This document shows positions 23,856 through 36,800 of a stretch of 64,000 nucleotides of DNA, piece after piece; position 1 is the first letter of the stretch, and each line of letters opens with the position of its first letter. Under the pieces are notes generated by a model. It ran no database searches. It was not told the DNA's origin and saw only the letters and a list, made by a program, of their open reading frames with translations. The stretch comes from Pempheris klunzingeri (taxonomy: Eukaryota; Chordata; Actinopteri; Acropomatiformes; Pempheridae), in assembly GCF_042242105.1 (NCBI RefSeq), contig NC_092016.1, positions 10,430,501-10,494,500 of the forward strand. Direction: 5' to 3'. The position numbers and the translations under genes are program-made.

Positions 23856-26320
23856 CTAAACCATGTTGTTATTGTTGAGTTTGGTCCACTCAAAGATGTC
23901 CTGCTCGCACACAATGTCTGAGTTGATGAGCAGGTAGCGGTCACCCACACAGAAGTGCTTCTGGCAGGCAGCACACTTGAAGCACTCCAGATGGTAAACC
24001 TTGTCCCGCACACGCATCGTCATCTCAAATGCTCGAATCCTCTTCTCACAGGAAGCACAGAGGCCGTCCTGACCGAAAAGCCTGGGCGAATGAGAAGATG
24101 TCAATATAAGACTGAGAGAAAGGAGGAAAACATTCATCCATTCTTATCAACATGAAACTTGAAGTCTCCATTTAACTACAGTGAATCTTTTACCCTGGCC
24201 ATTGCTGGATTGTATTAATCGCCTACCACAGGGTGCCACCATATGGACGGGGCGGTACTGTACATTGTGAATGTACCATGCTGGAATAATAACAAATGGC
24301 CTCAGGATTTCTGTGTTCCAGATTGTTTTAACTGTTAACTATGTCAACACAACTTTATTTAGGACTAAATATAGCAGACACAATATTAGAATAAAAAATG
24401 TCAAACATTTTGACACAGAGTCACACAATTGGGCTATAATCCATAATGCCTTTGTTGATATTCTAATGTAATCGTGCATATTCCTACAAGCTACCAAAAC
24501 TCCAAGAAAATCTGTAAAAATGTCATTTTTAGGCTCCCTGCAGCAGTCTCTTATTTAGGCTGGTTAGTAACCCCTGAATCTCCACTACTCATCTACCTCT
24601 GCATAGTGTATTAGAGACTGACTCAAAATAAATTAGTGCCCATGTTCATCATAATGAAGGAGCAGGTCTTTTCATTGGATAAGATGACGATAAGACAGAA
24701 TATCACCAGACTTATTTCTCTCTTATGACACTTTGTCATGATGTGTGATGATATTACACCATCAGACCAACCTGAGGTAGTCTCTCCGACATAGTTTTCT
24801 TCCCAGCTTGTAGTAGAGCCGTCGGCCCACCTCGCCGAGTCGACAGCCGCACAGGTCGCAGCTCAGGCAGTCCTCATGCCAGTACTGCTCGATGGCCTTT
24901 AGGAAGAATCTGTCACCGATGCTCTGCTGACACCCACCACATGTCAGCAGAGATGGTGGCATCTGGAGGACCTCATCCACCGGCTCCCTAGAGAGGAAAG
25001 AAAACTGGTTAGAATATCAAGTATTCTAGGGCTGCTGTAAATTGTTGTTTTAATCATTTGATTGGTACAATTTACTGAAGTCCAGAGTGAAGTCTTTATA
25101 TTGCTTATTTTGTCTGATCAACACTCCCAACTCCAAAGGTTTTCAGTTCACGATCATATAAAAGAAAAGCAACAAATCCTCTCCAAGAAGCAGAAACTAG
25201 GGACTTTTTGACATTTATGTTTACTTAAACGATTAATGAATTATCATATATAATATACAACATTAGGAGATTCATTTTCTGCAATGACTTCTATTATAAT
25301 TTCTGATTTATTACAACAAATTGTTTCTGCTCTAAAATAATTTTAATAATAATTTATTTACCCATTCATCTACAATATAGTATGTTTGAATTGTTCATAT
25401 TTTGACATATAATAGAGCATATAGCCCAAATCTCCTAACTGATCTTGCACCTCCATTCATTCGTCTGCTGACTGTAATTTGCCCATCTTGTCTTGTACAA
25501 GTGCATTTTGAAGCAATCCACTTGTGGGAGCCATCCAATATTGTTAAATATAACACTGTATAAACACAGAACAAATGGTACTTCATTAACCCAATTTCTT
25601 TCCCCTTAGGAAGCTTTAAAGTTAAGTTGTTAAAGTAAACCCTTTCCACACTGATGGTATTACAGTCTATATGCTGGTTAGTGAAATACTTAAACCCGAG
25701 ACCCCTTCATCCATTTTTATGGCTACAACACTCATAAAATGTAAATAGTTGGTATGTTTTGTGCATCATCTAATACGCATTTCCCACCAACTCAACCTGA
25801 GAAATTTTTTGGAGACGATGGGATCTCCAGTGGGATTTCAAATGAAGTTCTGTACATTTAAATAATGTTTGGATGCAAAGCTTGAATTTGTAATTCCTGA
25901 CCCACTGACAGGCTGCTGCATTTGAGGGAGAAAGTCCTACTACATGTAGTACATTAGGCCTAGCTACATGCCTAAAACAAAATAAAATATGAAACAATCA
26001 GCCCACAAAGTTAAACATGTCACCTTTAAGATGATAACAAAAATGCTGAACTTTTTCTTGCCAGTAGCCATTTTTATTGCTTTCTACACACACAAACATA
26101 TCTGCTCTTGGACATGAACCTGATCATTTTCCTGGCCTGACAGCAAGAGATCTCATGCTATCAGTCATCTGCAGTTCTCACACGTGAGGTAGTTTGGCTG
26201 TCACAATAATGATGTGCCCTTGAAGGTCTTTTTAATATCAGAATTTTTATTATTGCCAGTTTCTGCCTAAGATACTTACTCATTGGCTTCCAGGGTCTTC
26301 CTCTCTATAGTAGATGCCAT
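23856..26320 (-). CDS. lmo2: lmo2, LIM-domain-only 2 (complete, 3 coding exons)
   Basis: LMO2 is a nuclear adaptor that binds no DNA itself but bridges TAL1/E-protein, GATA and LDB1 in blood and endothelial progenitors. Coding exons (minus strand, 5' to 3'): 26280-26320, 24772-24987, 23856-24081, all joined in frame by GT-AG introns, giving 160 residues (human 158). Exon 1 encodes [13 protein letters not shown]. Two LIM zinc fingers follow: LIM1 from CGGC (Cys30, Cys33) through CRRDY, and LIM2 from CASC (Cys94, Cys97) through VCEQDIFEW. The metal-binding Cys/His pattern looks intact. The only marked change is the tail, which reads NNNNMV instead of NGMI. It stands head-to-head with caprin1, as in mammals. 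Non-coding 5' exons are likely but were not located. Confidence 0.97.
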
Positions 26321-27174
26321 GTCTAGATTATGATGTCCAGCCTGATCCAGATCAGGTTTCAGTCCACAACCAGCTCGGCGGCTACCTGTGAAGCTGCACC
26401 TGCTCCCACCGCCTCCAAGACGCCTGTTACAGCCCGATTTAGGCTGTTTTTGTGTTGGATGAGCAGGCAGATGAGTCCCGTGGAAATGGCCGCAAGACGA
26501 GACAATTTCGCTCTAAACAGCTAAGCGATGATGGAGGACACTATCATCATTTCCTGAGGCAATAACCCGCCGTGACACTTCCATGCCTCTCAAGTAGACT
26601 ATATTTAATCATCCTGCGGCGACTTTGAGGACGGGCTGTTATTTAAATTAAAACACCATCAATCCTACCAAACGCTCACTTGCGCGGATCTCTTGGGTCC
26701 GTGCGTCTTTTTTAACTGAGCGGGCTGCAGACGCGCTCCTCCGTGCCAAACCGCGGTCACCGTTATTGTGCGGCAGCATCGTGTTTAAATACGTCGGGCC
26801 CCCTCGGTCTCTGCTTTCGTTTCCCTCTTCCTGCTCACGACTGTTTGACAATGGGGGGAAATCGGTCTTAAAGCGACAGCTAAACACTGCGCAGCCTGCT
26901 GGGTCGTGACTGAGACTAATGAGTTCATTATATGCTTTGCTTCACCAAAGTGCCGACAGGACAAAGATAAAGAGGTGCATGATATAATTAGCAGCCTACA
27001 GGCAGTGTGTGTTTCCTCGGTGGGCCCAATTAGAAAGTGTTTCTTTGTATTAGTTGTGATGGAGTCTATAAAATGTGTTGAATCATAATTTAACTTAATA
27101 TAAGGTAGTATCTTACCACTCTCTATACGGAACTTGGTATAAAGCATTTGATTTTGAGATACCTGTACTTTGCA

Positions 27175-27715
27175 TAACTACTCAGAGGGGAAGCAAGATA
27201 TTGTACTTTTGACCTCACCGCTCACTAGCCTATGGATTTTAACGTTATAGTTATTATTTACCATAATTTGTGAGATTATTTTATAAAATATGGTGTGCAG
27301 GGCCCTGCATACCCACATAAGAGCTTTCAGTTATGGTTGATTAGACAAACATTAGTCACCATGAACTAATGATTAATAAATGAATAAGCATGATCCAGTT
27401 GTAACATGTACTGCATCAAAACTAATAGGAATAGAAAACCCCCTGAGGTCCCCTAGAAATATAGTAGTTTTTGGTGGTGATAGTAACTTTAGACGTATGT
27501 CCATCATCTTTAGAGCTTGAGGCCTCTAAATTGTAGCATTCAGATATGATTGTTAATGCATTATGAGTACTTTTACTTTTGATACTTTAAGTACATTTAG
27601 CTGCTAATACTTATGTACTTTTACTCATGTAGAATTTTGACTTTTACTTGTAGCATAATATAGTAGTATGTTTATTTAAGTAAAGGGTCTGAGTTATTCT
27701 TCCACCCCCGGCCAT
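27175..27715. repeat. AGTACTT-type MITE remnant
   Basis: The left part (TCAGAGGGGAAGCAAGATATTGTACTTTT in essence) and the right part (GAGTACTTTTACTTTTGATA, AAGTACATTTAGCTGCTAAT, ending near TCTTCCACCCCC) match phrases of the family seen at 16225-16818. The middle is unrelated or decayed, so limits are approximate. Confidence 0.5.
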
Positions 27716-27845
27716 TAAAAGTCACTTTTAATGTTCATAATGAGCCTTTGAGTCTGCAGTTGAACATGTTTATAAGTCACTGATAATGTGGCTCAGACTT
27801 TGTATTAAGCCAACAACAAAAATGATCAAGTCATTTGCAATTATA

Positions 27846-27963
27846 CACTGTTGCCCATAAAGTTGGAATAATTGTTCAATACATCCAATTTTGTTAAAGC
27901 CTGAATACACAGTTTACAAAGGTTAATTGTGGTTTAAGTTTCACTATGATATGTTTGGAAGAC
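27846..27963 (+). repeat. Truncated Tc1-like MITE
   Basis: It starts with a TA followed by the terminal repeat CACTGTTGCCCATAAAGTTG and matches, almost base for base, the reverse complement of the right half of the complete element at 61573-61808. Similarity ends after about 118 bp at TTTGGAAGA, so the other end is missing. Confidence 0.85.
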
Positions 27964-30455
27964 TGTACATATATATATGATTCTTCTATTTTCCCCCCTC
28001 TTTTATTTGTCTTCTTTAAACTGTTGATGTACTAACTCCTAAAAGTGGTGGGAAAGAAAAGATGCTATGGGTTTCCCCAAAACACTTTCAGAAGTTGTCT
28101 CTGTGATAAATGAACACAATGATATTCCTACATACTTTGTCTCCTTACAGCCTTTCCTTTTCAAACCAGAGGCGCTGTGAGTCCATCCTCTTATCTGCTG
28201 CCAGTGCCTCAGGGCTGCCTGCAGGGTGGAGGGACACAGGCAGCAGTTGGACTGGGCAGGGAGATAAAGCACCTCAACTTCTGCAGCCACAGTCAGCTCC
28301 TCAGTGGTGGCAAACTCTAAATTCAGGCTGAATGCGTCCCCGGGCTAGATATTTGTTGGACTGTGTGGGTTCACTGGATAGATACCAAGCTGAGAAGGCC
28401 CAGGAGCAAGGTGAGCATGGCGCTGAGTTGTGCCAGCTACACAGAAAGCAAAGCAGCTTGAAAGAGATAAAACTCATCCTTCAAATGAAGAACGTTTTTG
28501 GAACAAGATTTCTGCCTACTTTCACTGTACAACACAACAGCACAGTGCAAGGGCTAAGGTGGCTCTCTTAGTCTTAATTCAGTAAAAATGCCAAACAGTT
28601 GAACCCTTTACATCCCCCTTTAACTTCCCTTAACAATCTCACAAGCTGGTCAAGAGCTTCCCACCATATCACACAATCATCCTCAGTCCAATTTCCATTT
28701 ATTATTAACATTTTAAGGACCTCTAGTCAATTTTGACTTACAAATGTTGTGACTTTAGAAATGTTTCTGAAGTCGGTGAGGAACTTTTAATCTCAATGTT
28801 CTTAAAGTAGATAAAATATTTTTTCAATACCACTCTGTATCTGCGTACACCAGCACTTAAATTAAGCTGTATCACACTTCATCGCTATCTGCACATTCAG
28901 TTCTGTGGCTTGCACGATTACATGAATTGTCATTTGCACCATAAAACATTTAATGTTGAACCCCATCAATGGGGTTTGAAGAGCTTAATCAAAATTACTC
29001 ATCTGTACCATGATGTGTCAAACCCTCCTAAACATCATGCTGCACAAATGCAAAGCAAAAGAAAATCAAGAGAAGAGAAAGTCATAACTTAAATGACACT
29101 CAAATCATCCACTACTTCCTGTGGAGTTGCTCAGAGGATGTGCAACTGGCATGCAGAAATGAAGCTGGGGGGGAATTTGGTGCACACTGCATTCACTTCC
29201 TACCTACCCCCCACCCCCCACCCTCCAACCCTGTCCAATGCGTGATGGCAACCCCCTCATGACTTCCCCGATAGACAGGTCGGCTCCAGATGGTTCAGCA
29301 TGATAGGAGTGACACAGCTTACAGCGCATCATAAAAACTCTGCTTCCTAAATGTCACCAAAAAAGGTGGCGCACGCCTCAGTTTGAATTTTAGAATTCAA
29401 TTTGTATATGTGCGGGCTACGGAGTTTGGGGAGCAAACAGTTAAGAACGTAGACAACCTTTTGGGAAGTGGTGTCACTCATGTCCAGCTTCCTGTTTTGC
29501 CCATCTGGTACTGAGAGCATTACAGAGTTGAAAGCAGGGTGGAATTTGAGGGCAGCTGGAAAATGAGTGTCAGCACGAACCAAACAATAAAAACATCTTT
29601 CAGCGAATAATGTTGATTCATTACAAGCTGCAAGTTCCTTTGGCAAAGTATAACAAGGCTTTTGCAGGATAAGCCAATGCCCCACCATCTTGCCAAATCA
29701 TTAGAGATTTCCTGTTAAATAGATCTCCTAATTAGTAGTGGAAGAAAGATGGTTATCCATACATCATGGATTATCTGGATACAGGCTTGCAGGCCCATTT
29801 CCTGAAATACAGGGACTCTGGATGTATTGTTGACTCTTTGATAGCTCGAACTCTGGAACAGCAATAGCAGAACTGACCACTTCCTGCCTAATCTGAGACG
29901 AAGAGCTTTTAAAGCCCTCCTTCTAAATTTTTACAGGTCAATAAAGGTGGAAATGTTTTATCGCTCCCTGTTACACAGGCTTGACTGAGAGGACTGTGGG
30001 ATTTATTGTAACTTTTAAAATGTCACTGTGGAAAGGTCAGAGGTCAGACGAGGAGCCACCCTGGAATTCTTTTAGAAAATGGCTGGTGGACAATGTTGTT
30101 GTTTGATTGAAATACAGCAGGCTGCGGAAATGAGTCATTCGTTGAAAGTGAGCTTCAGTTGCTCTTGGGATCCTCCCATAATCAGTATTATCCCTAAAAG
30201 AAAACACTTTCAGTGGAACAGTGCAATCAAAAAGCTGTGCGGCCATGTTAACTGCTTCCTGTATTTGGCAAAACAAAAGAAAGCTGGTTTCACATTCTTC
30301 TGGTCAGTTCGCCACTGTATGTACAGTTTGTGCTCTAAAAACAGGAAAACATATTCCCAAAGATATTAGGAAAAATTTGATAAATTCAAAGATATGTTCA
30401 AACGTTTTGAGTTGGAAACTTTTTCGGCATTTGTCCAGTGTGTGTATGCTTATAC

Positions 30456-30456
<1 letters not shown>

Positions 30457-30530
<74 letters not shown>
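30457..30530. repeat. (GT)37 microsatellite
   Basis: About 74 bp of uninterrupted GT units followed by ATATA. Confidence 0.97.
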
Positions 30531-30535
<5 letters not shown>

Positions 30536-31090
30536 AGTTATACTTGTTGTCTACATAGTTAATTTGTCAGTCAGCGTTTTAAAATTGGATAGTAGGTCTA
30601 CAAATTTCAGAGTCAGAGGATACACACATGCTCAAAATTCTCTCCAGCAACAGTTGTACTTCACCAGTATTTTATTGTTCCTACTGCTGAGCTTTACTGC
30701 CACCTGCTGATGTAATGAACAAAAACTATTTTGAACTGAAGCTGACCGCAGCATAGGCATGATCTCTGGAAACAGTTTTGTTCTGGCATTTATCTGAGAC
30801 TTTCCATTTATTTAAGTGCTCGCACAGCTTATTATATGATATATAATTGTCTAATGAATTCTCAATATGGGAAACATGGGAATGGACGACAGAGATGCAG
30901 AGCGATTTGTGGTGGTAAAACTGGAAGAATGATATTCATTTAACATGTATAAATGTTAAAAACAACGCAACAGAAACCCTACTCATATTTATATGATCAC
31001 TCGACAATTCTCTACATGTTTGAGTGCAACTCAACATATAAACATCTATTTTATTACCGGTTCTGTCAGTATGAAGTGCTGATAGCTACC

Positions 31091-31240
<150 letters not shown>

Positions 31241-32269
31241 CAATAATAATACAATAATTCATCATTCAGACTATACAGACTAAAAAAGAAGCAAAAAACC
31301 AAAAGAGCAGCACAGAGCAAGGAGTGTTCAGTAAAGCTACCATTGATGAACATGTGGTTAACCTGTTGTTTTTCTGGAAAACCAGTAAACCAATAACATA
31401 GACAATCTCTTGGCAGATGTAAACTAAATGTGATAACTGTTTTAACCCTCCCAAATACTCTAAATAGTGGAAACAAGGTGCTTTCTAAAAATTCTGTCAA
31501 AGGCGAATCTAGACAGGCACTAAGATCACATGATTGACCCAAACAACTTTCACTTATATTTCATTTGTGCTATGGCTCTGTGGAGCCTATTTTAAAATCA
31601 GACAGAAATCTAAATAACCTGCTCAATTAATTAATTGATAAATTTATTATCATTGGTTTCATTAGTTCATGGATGAATTTTTTTATTTTTATTTTTTATC
31701 CAAATTTTGGTTTTAGCTGCGTGCCTGGTTTGTGGATATGGAGTTAGCTTTTGTCTCACAATTTGCAACCTAATATTTTGCAAACTAACTTTATCTTTTA
31801 AGGTCTATGCAGTGACAGTCATCATATATTTTGAGTGGACATTTTCCTGTTGAACTTGAATTTCAAAATGATGGTGCAGTCATGTATTGTCATGACTGAT
31901 GGGTATAAAGGGAGACAGCTGTGAACTCGCACATGCTTGTGCTTACAGCTGCTGCAGAAAGAAATGCTGTATATGGTATAGGGATAGTGATAGGATAGCC
32001 TAATCAAAGCTAATGATTGTGCAGATTTTCTGCCAAGAGGCTGTAGATTCTTTTGCCTGATCACAAATACCAATGTCATAATATTAAACTGCGGTAAAAT
32101 TAACCAAGTGTCAAAGAGTTGAATTAGTATATTTGTATTATTTATGAAAATATTACAATTATTAAACGTGTGCTCTATTAAGTTTTGTTTGTGTAGTTTA
32201 TTTATTCAGGCATATCTTTGACAGCTGAAAACGGACCTTCGCCTTTATAAAGAGTTTCTCCGTCTTTCG

Positions 32270-32414
32270 AACCGTCTCAGTTGTCGGTGAGGCCGGCGGG
32301 GCGGATCCCACACTAGAGTGAAAGAGAAAATAAAGCAACACAACAATAATAACAACAACTTGGCCGTTTCGTACACTTCGCTAGCAAGCTCCCCTGTGGA
32401 TAAATACCATCAAG
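32270..32414 (+). other. caprin1: caprin1 non-coding first exon (5' UTR) and promoter
   Basis: A GC-rich, CpG-containing segment (GGCCGGCGGGGCGGATCC) ends in CATCAAG followed by the donor GTGGGT at 32415. The next exon begins with the ATG right after an acceptor, so a 5' UTR exon is required and this one fits. The left limit is a guess. Confidence 0.55.
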
Positions 32415-33872
32415 GTGGGTGAACCAGGAGACGCGCTGCCAAACTGACGAGGCTCCCGGCCGGCTGCTGGGTTAGCACGCGTCGCTGTAGCTACCAGACA
32501 ACCAAGCTAACAGTGCGCGGAGATGCTAAGTCGATGGTGTGTGCTAACGGCAGGGCAGCCAGGGCCATTTTACCAAACCTCAGACAAAACCGGCGACCTG
32601 ACCTCACTGCCAGGGGATCTCTGGGCCACAGAGCTGGGAGCCAAAGTTACAGTTGAAAATATATAGATCAGGAGAAATACAGGGTTCAAAAACGACCTCC
32701 CTCCAGTTGATACACAGTTTGGACTAAAGTTAGCCAGTCGCTATGATGAAATGTTTGCTAGGGCTCAGGGTATTTTGATATGAAGCTAAACTTCATGGCT
32801 GTATATCATTTACACATAACAGTTAGACTACATTAATAATGCGCCACATGTAGTAGCTACATATTGTTTTCCTTGTGCTGTTAAATCCCACCTTAACAGC
32901 TTATACCTCCTGTCTTTATCCAAATGTTAGTCATACAACGGTTTTTTTTTTCCACTTATGGCAATACATAGTTAATTATATTGTACTCCATTACTCGGAC
33001 TCCTTACATCTGTATTTACCTAAATCTAATTTACTGTATCATGCAATCAGACGAGTCGTCATGTAGATCTGGTTTAACAGGATAATTAATCCACCAGTAA
33101 GTCAACCAGTAGCAATTTATGTAAACAGTTATGATCATTGAAGTCATTATTTTAAACAAATGCAAATTTTTATTTTAAACTGTTACTTTCTTAAGGGTTC
33201 CAGCTTCTCCAATGTGAGTGTTTGGTTGTTTCTGTGTTCATAAACTGATATCCATGAGTTTTTGACTGTTAAACCAGCAAATTAAATATGTCGTCTTGGG
33301 AAATTGTGATGGACATTTTTCTCTATTTTGTGGGAATGCACCAATCCAACCTGAGCTCTCCCAAAATCAATATCAATACCTCAGCTCAGGGTATCTGCTA
33401 ATGCCGATTCCCAATCCAATACAAGTGCTGTCTTTTCCCCTAAAGTTAAAATCTGTATACTTCACCACATGAAATTCATTGGAATAATTTTTATGTAAGG
33501 AAACACGAGGCCACGGGTTGCTGTGGTGCCAAAAGTCAGGGGCTGAATTAATGTGATGGAATGAGAAAGAAACTGTATGCTTAATGATACTAATCCAGAG
33601 TATCTCAGGGGTGAATTTGTATGACTGTCTGACAGTAATTGGTAATTATCAGTAATAACAACTCAATTATCAGCTCCAGCCCTAATCTGTTAACATTATC
33701 CTCAATAGTCATCAGTCCAAAGATGATTTCGACAGGCTTCACCTCATGTTGCTAACAGCCATTTTCGGTTAATCATTTGTTTATGTTTTTATATCACGTT
33801 AGTCATAATGAAGGTGTCTCTTAATTACAACCAGAATTTGATGTTTCACACTTTTATTGATTTGATTTATAG

Positions 33873-36800
33873 ATGCCCTCAGTGATGAATGCAAATGGGA
33901 CAGTGCAGTCTGCCAGCCCAGATGTGGGATCCGCTCCAGGGTCAATGGGCAATTTTGGCCTTGGTGGACAGTCTGAAGTCTTGAAGCAAGTGCTGTGTGT
34001 CATCGACAAGAAGGCCCGCAACATGGAGAAGAAAAAGGTGAGTACTGTTGACAGCCATTTTGTCTAGATCCTCTCTGATAACGTGTACCCACATCCCTGT
34101 TGTGTAAAGTATGAGGCATGACAGGTATTCGACTCAGAAGCAATCCATAGCTGAAAAACTAAAGCACAAACATAAAAAAAACGTTCAACCAAGTATGTTT
34201 CATAATTCAAAACTGTTTCCTGCATTTTGGGTGTTCTATTACAGAGCAAACTGGATGACTATCAGGTCAGGAAGAATAGTGGGGAGCGTCTCAATCAGGA
34301 CCAGCTGGTTGGTACACTGACGCCTTCGTCACTTTAAGCACAAATAATCCCGTAATTCTTGAAAAGATTTTAAAACGTAGAAATGTGTAAAATCTTTTTT
34401 TTTTCCTTCATCTTTATAGGAGGCTCTCACCAAATACCAGGAAGTCATGAATAACTTGGAATTTGCCCGAGAGTTGCAGAAGACATTCATCGTACTGGGA
34501 CAAGATGTAATAATGACTCAGATTTTCTGAAAAATGACCCTTCAGAGTGGTATCCAATCCGACCTGTAGTAACTTGACATTATGTGACTCATGTATATGT
34601 TATCATTAGATCCAGAAGGTGGTAAAGAAGTCTGCACGGCGGGAGCAGCTGCAGCGGGAGGAAGCAGAGCAGAGGAGGCTGAAAACGGTTCTGGAGCTGC
34701 AGTTCCTCCTGGACCGGCTGGGAGACGACACTGTGCGGCAAGACCTGAAGCAGGGGGTTGGCGGCTCACCGCTGCTGACAGACACAGACCTCACAGCTTT
34801 TGACGAGTTCTACAAGTTAGTTGGGCCCGACCGTGACCAAAACGTCAGGTTGGTCTAAGTCACTGACAACCTGCATTTGAGATGCAGCTGACTTCTACCT
34901 TTTTAAACAAGGGGGCTCGTATAACTTATTTCTACACTTGCAGGTTGGCTGACCAGTATGAAGAAGCATCTGTGCACCTCTGGGACCTGCTGGAAGGAAA
35001 GGACAAGGCTGTGGTTGGAACAACATGTAAGTCAGGCTTAACTTGGAGCCTAAAAATGGTTGGAAGCATTACAGCTCAATATTTTTGTTGCCAATTGCTT
35101 TTGGCTAATTATTTTCTGCACATGTAGCCATGTATAGCTGCAACAATTAGCCGATGAATCGATTAGTCATTCAGCTGACAATTGGCAGCCATTTTGTCCG
35201 CTGGTACCTACTTGTCAATTGCAATGGTCATGCAATGAATTGGTCTTATTACTTCTCTATAATAGCAAAATGAAGTTTTTTATTCAAGACAAACTGGCTT
35301 CATTTATATGCCCGGCTGGTGGTGAAAATTGTTGGCAGGACATTTTATCAGATGGTTAGTGACACAGCAGTCACCGGCAAGCTTTATGTTGTGTTTAAGT
35401 TGGCAATAACTAATTTGTCTCTTACTTATGAATGGTTTCAAGGCACAGCAGATAAAGATGGGGAATGCTCTACACAAAACCTTCTTGTCAGAAGGTACTG
35501 CAGGCCATTAACCAGTATTGATATGTTACTGTAGCAAATGTGTTGTATTTTGTTAATGCTGCATCTGTGTAGTGCTCCGATGTGAATAATCAGGGCTTGG
35601 GGATATTGGCGTACTGCATTCTCAGCAATCTGGCCTCAGGACTGCTGCATTCTGCTTGGGGGCTGAGCGCTGTGGGCTTATCCTGACTCAGCAGTGGGGC
35701 AGGGTGCCAGTGGCCCTGTCGCCTGTGGTTCCACTGGTTAGATCTCTGGAGCCACGTTAGGATACTGGTGACCCAGTTCACTGCAGTGACATCAGCCAAC
35801 CCTTTCACCTCAGTGAGGAGGTCTCACTTGGTGACTCAGGGTGATATTTATTCAGGCAGCAGCGGACTGCTTTCCTTAGCCAAAAGTAGAAATGCCTGAG
35901 CTAGCTTAAGGGCTCTTCTGGTGTGTTCTAGTAAATTAGAAGCCATGTCTGCACTAGTGAGGTTCCTTGCCTATGTTTTGTCAGGCCAAAAGATGAGCCA
36001 AGTATTTGTTTGCTAAACACTTAATGATGTTGCTTTTTTTGACTTGATTGAATTTGCTTATTTAGTTACAAATCCTTGATGTTATTCAGAAAGAAGACTT
36101 GAAACTATGTTTTCAAGGGCTTTGAGCTAGATATTTTGAATATGTTGTGTGTCACTTTTACTGTATTTGGCTTTAAATGCCATAGGGTGCGCAGTCTGGC
36201 TAGCTGAACCTGTTAAAATGGTCACATGGCCTCATTCACCCCAATACCCTGTCACCTGCATCTGGTCAGCAGTGTCATCTGAATGGGATGTTTTCATTTG
36301 CCAACCTGGAGTTATATTGGTTGAAGGATAAGTCTGCCATTTCTGTTTTTCTTTTGTATTTTGTGGGGCCGTAAACAGCGATAATGGTCATTATTATTGA
36401 ATCTGCTGATTATCTCAATAGTTGAGTCTATAGAATCTCAGCAAACGATGCAAAAAAAAGATAAAAATGATCGCACTTTCCCAGAGCCCAAATTTTGAAA
36501 ATGCTTCTTCTGTCTGATTAACAATCCAGAACTTACTATGCTTGTCTACTGTGTTATTCCTCTGCCAGACAAGGCCCTGAAAGAGACTTTGGACCAGGTT
36601 CTGCTGAGCGGATACTTTGACCGGGTTCCATCTCACCAAAACGGAGTGTGTGAGGAGGAAGAGGAGGAAGAGCCAGCCTCAGCGGCGGCAGTAGTGACCG
36701 CGGCAGCAGTAGCTGAATCGTCAGAAGCAGAAGAGCAAACTGCTGATCCAGGTCCTGACCACTCTCTGAAGTCATTCTGCACAAAACTTGGTATTTCTAA

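Noticed and set aside
26158-26171. E-box and GATA pair (CAGATG ACT GATAG on the minus strand) in lmo2 intron 1
   Set aside because: The spacing is too short for the composite E-box/GATA site bound by the TAL1-LMO2-GATA complex, where about 9 bp separate the half-sites.
29347-29688. 113-codon minus-strand open frame in the lmo2-caprin1 gap
   Set aside because: No recognisable domain or signal, an unremarkable length for chance, and no flanking exon structure.
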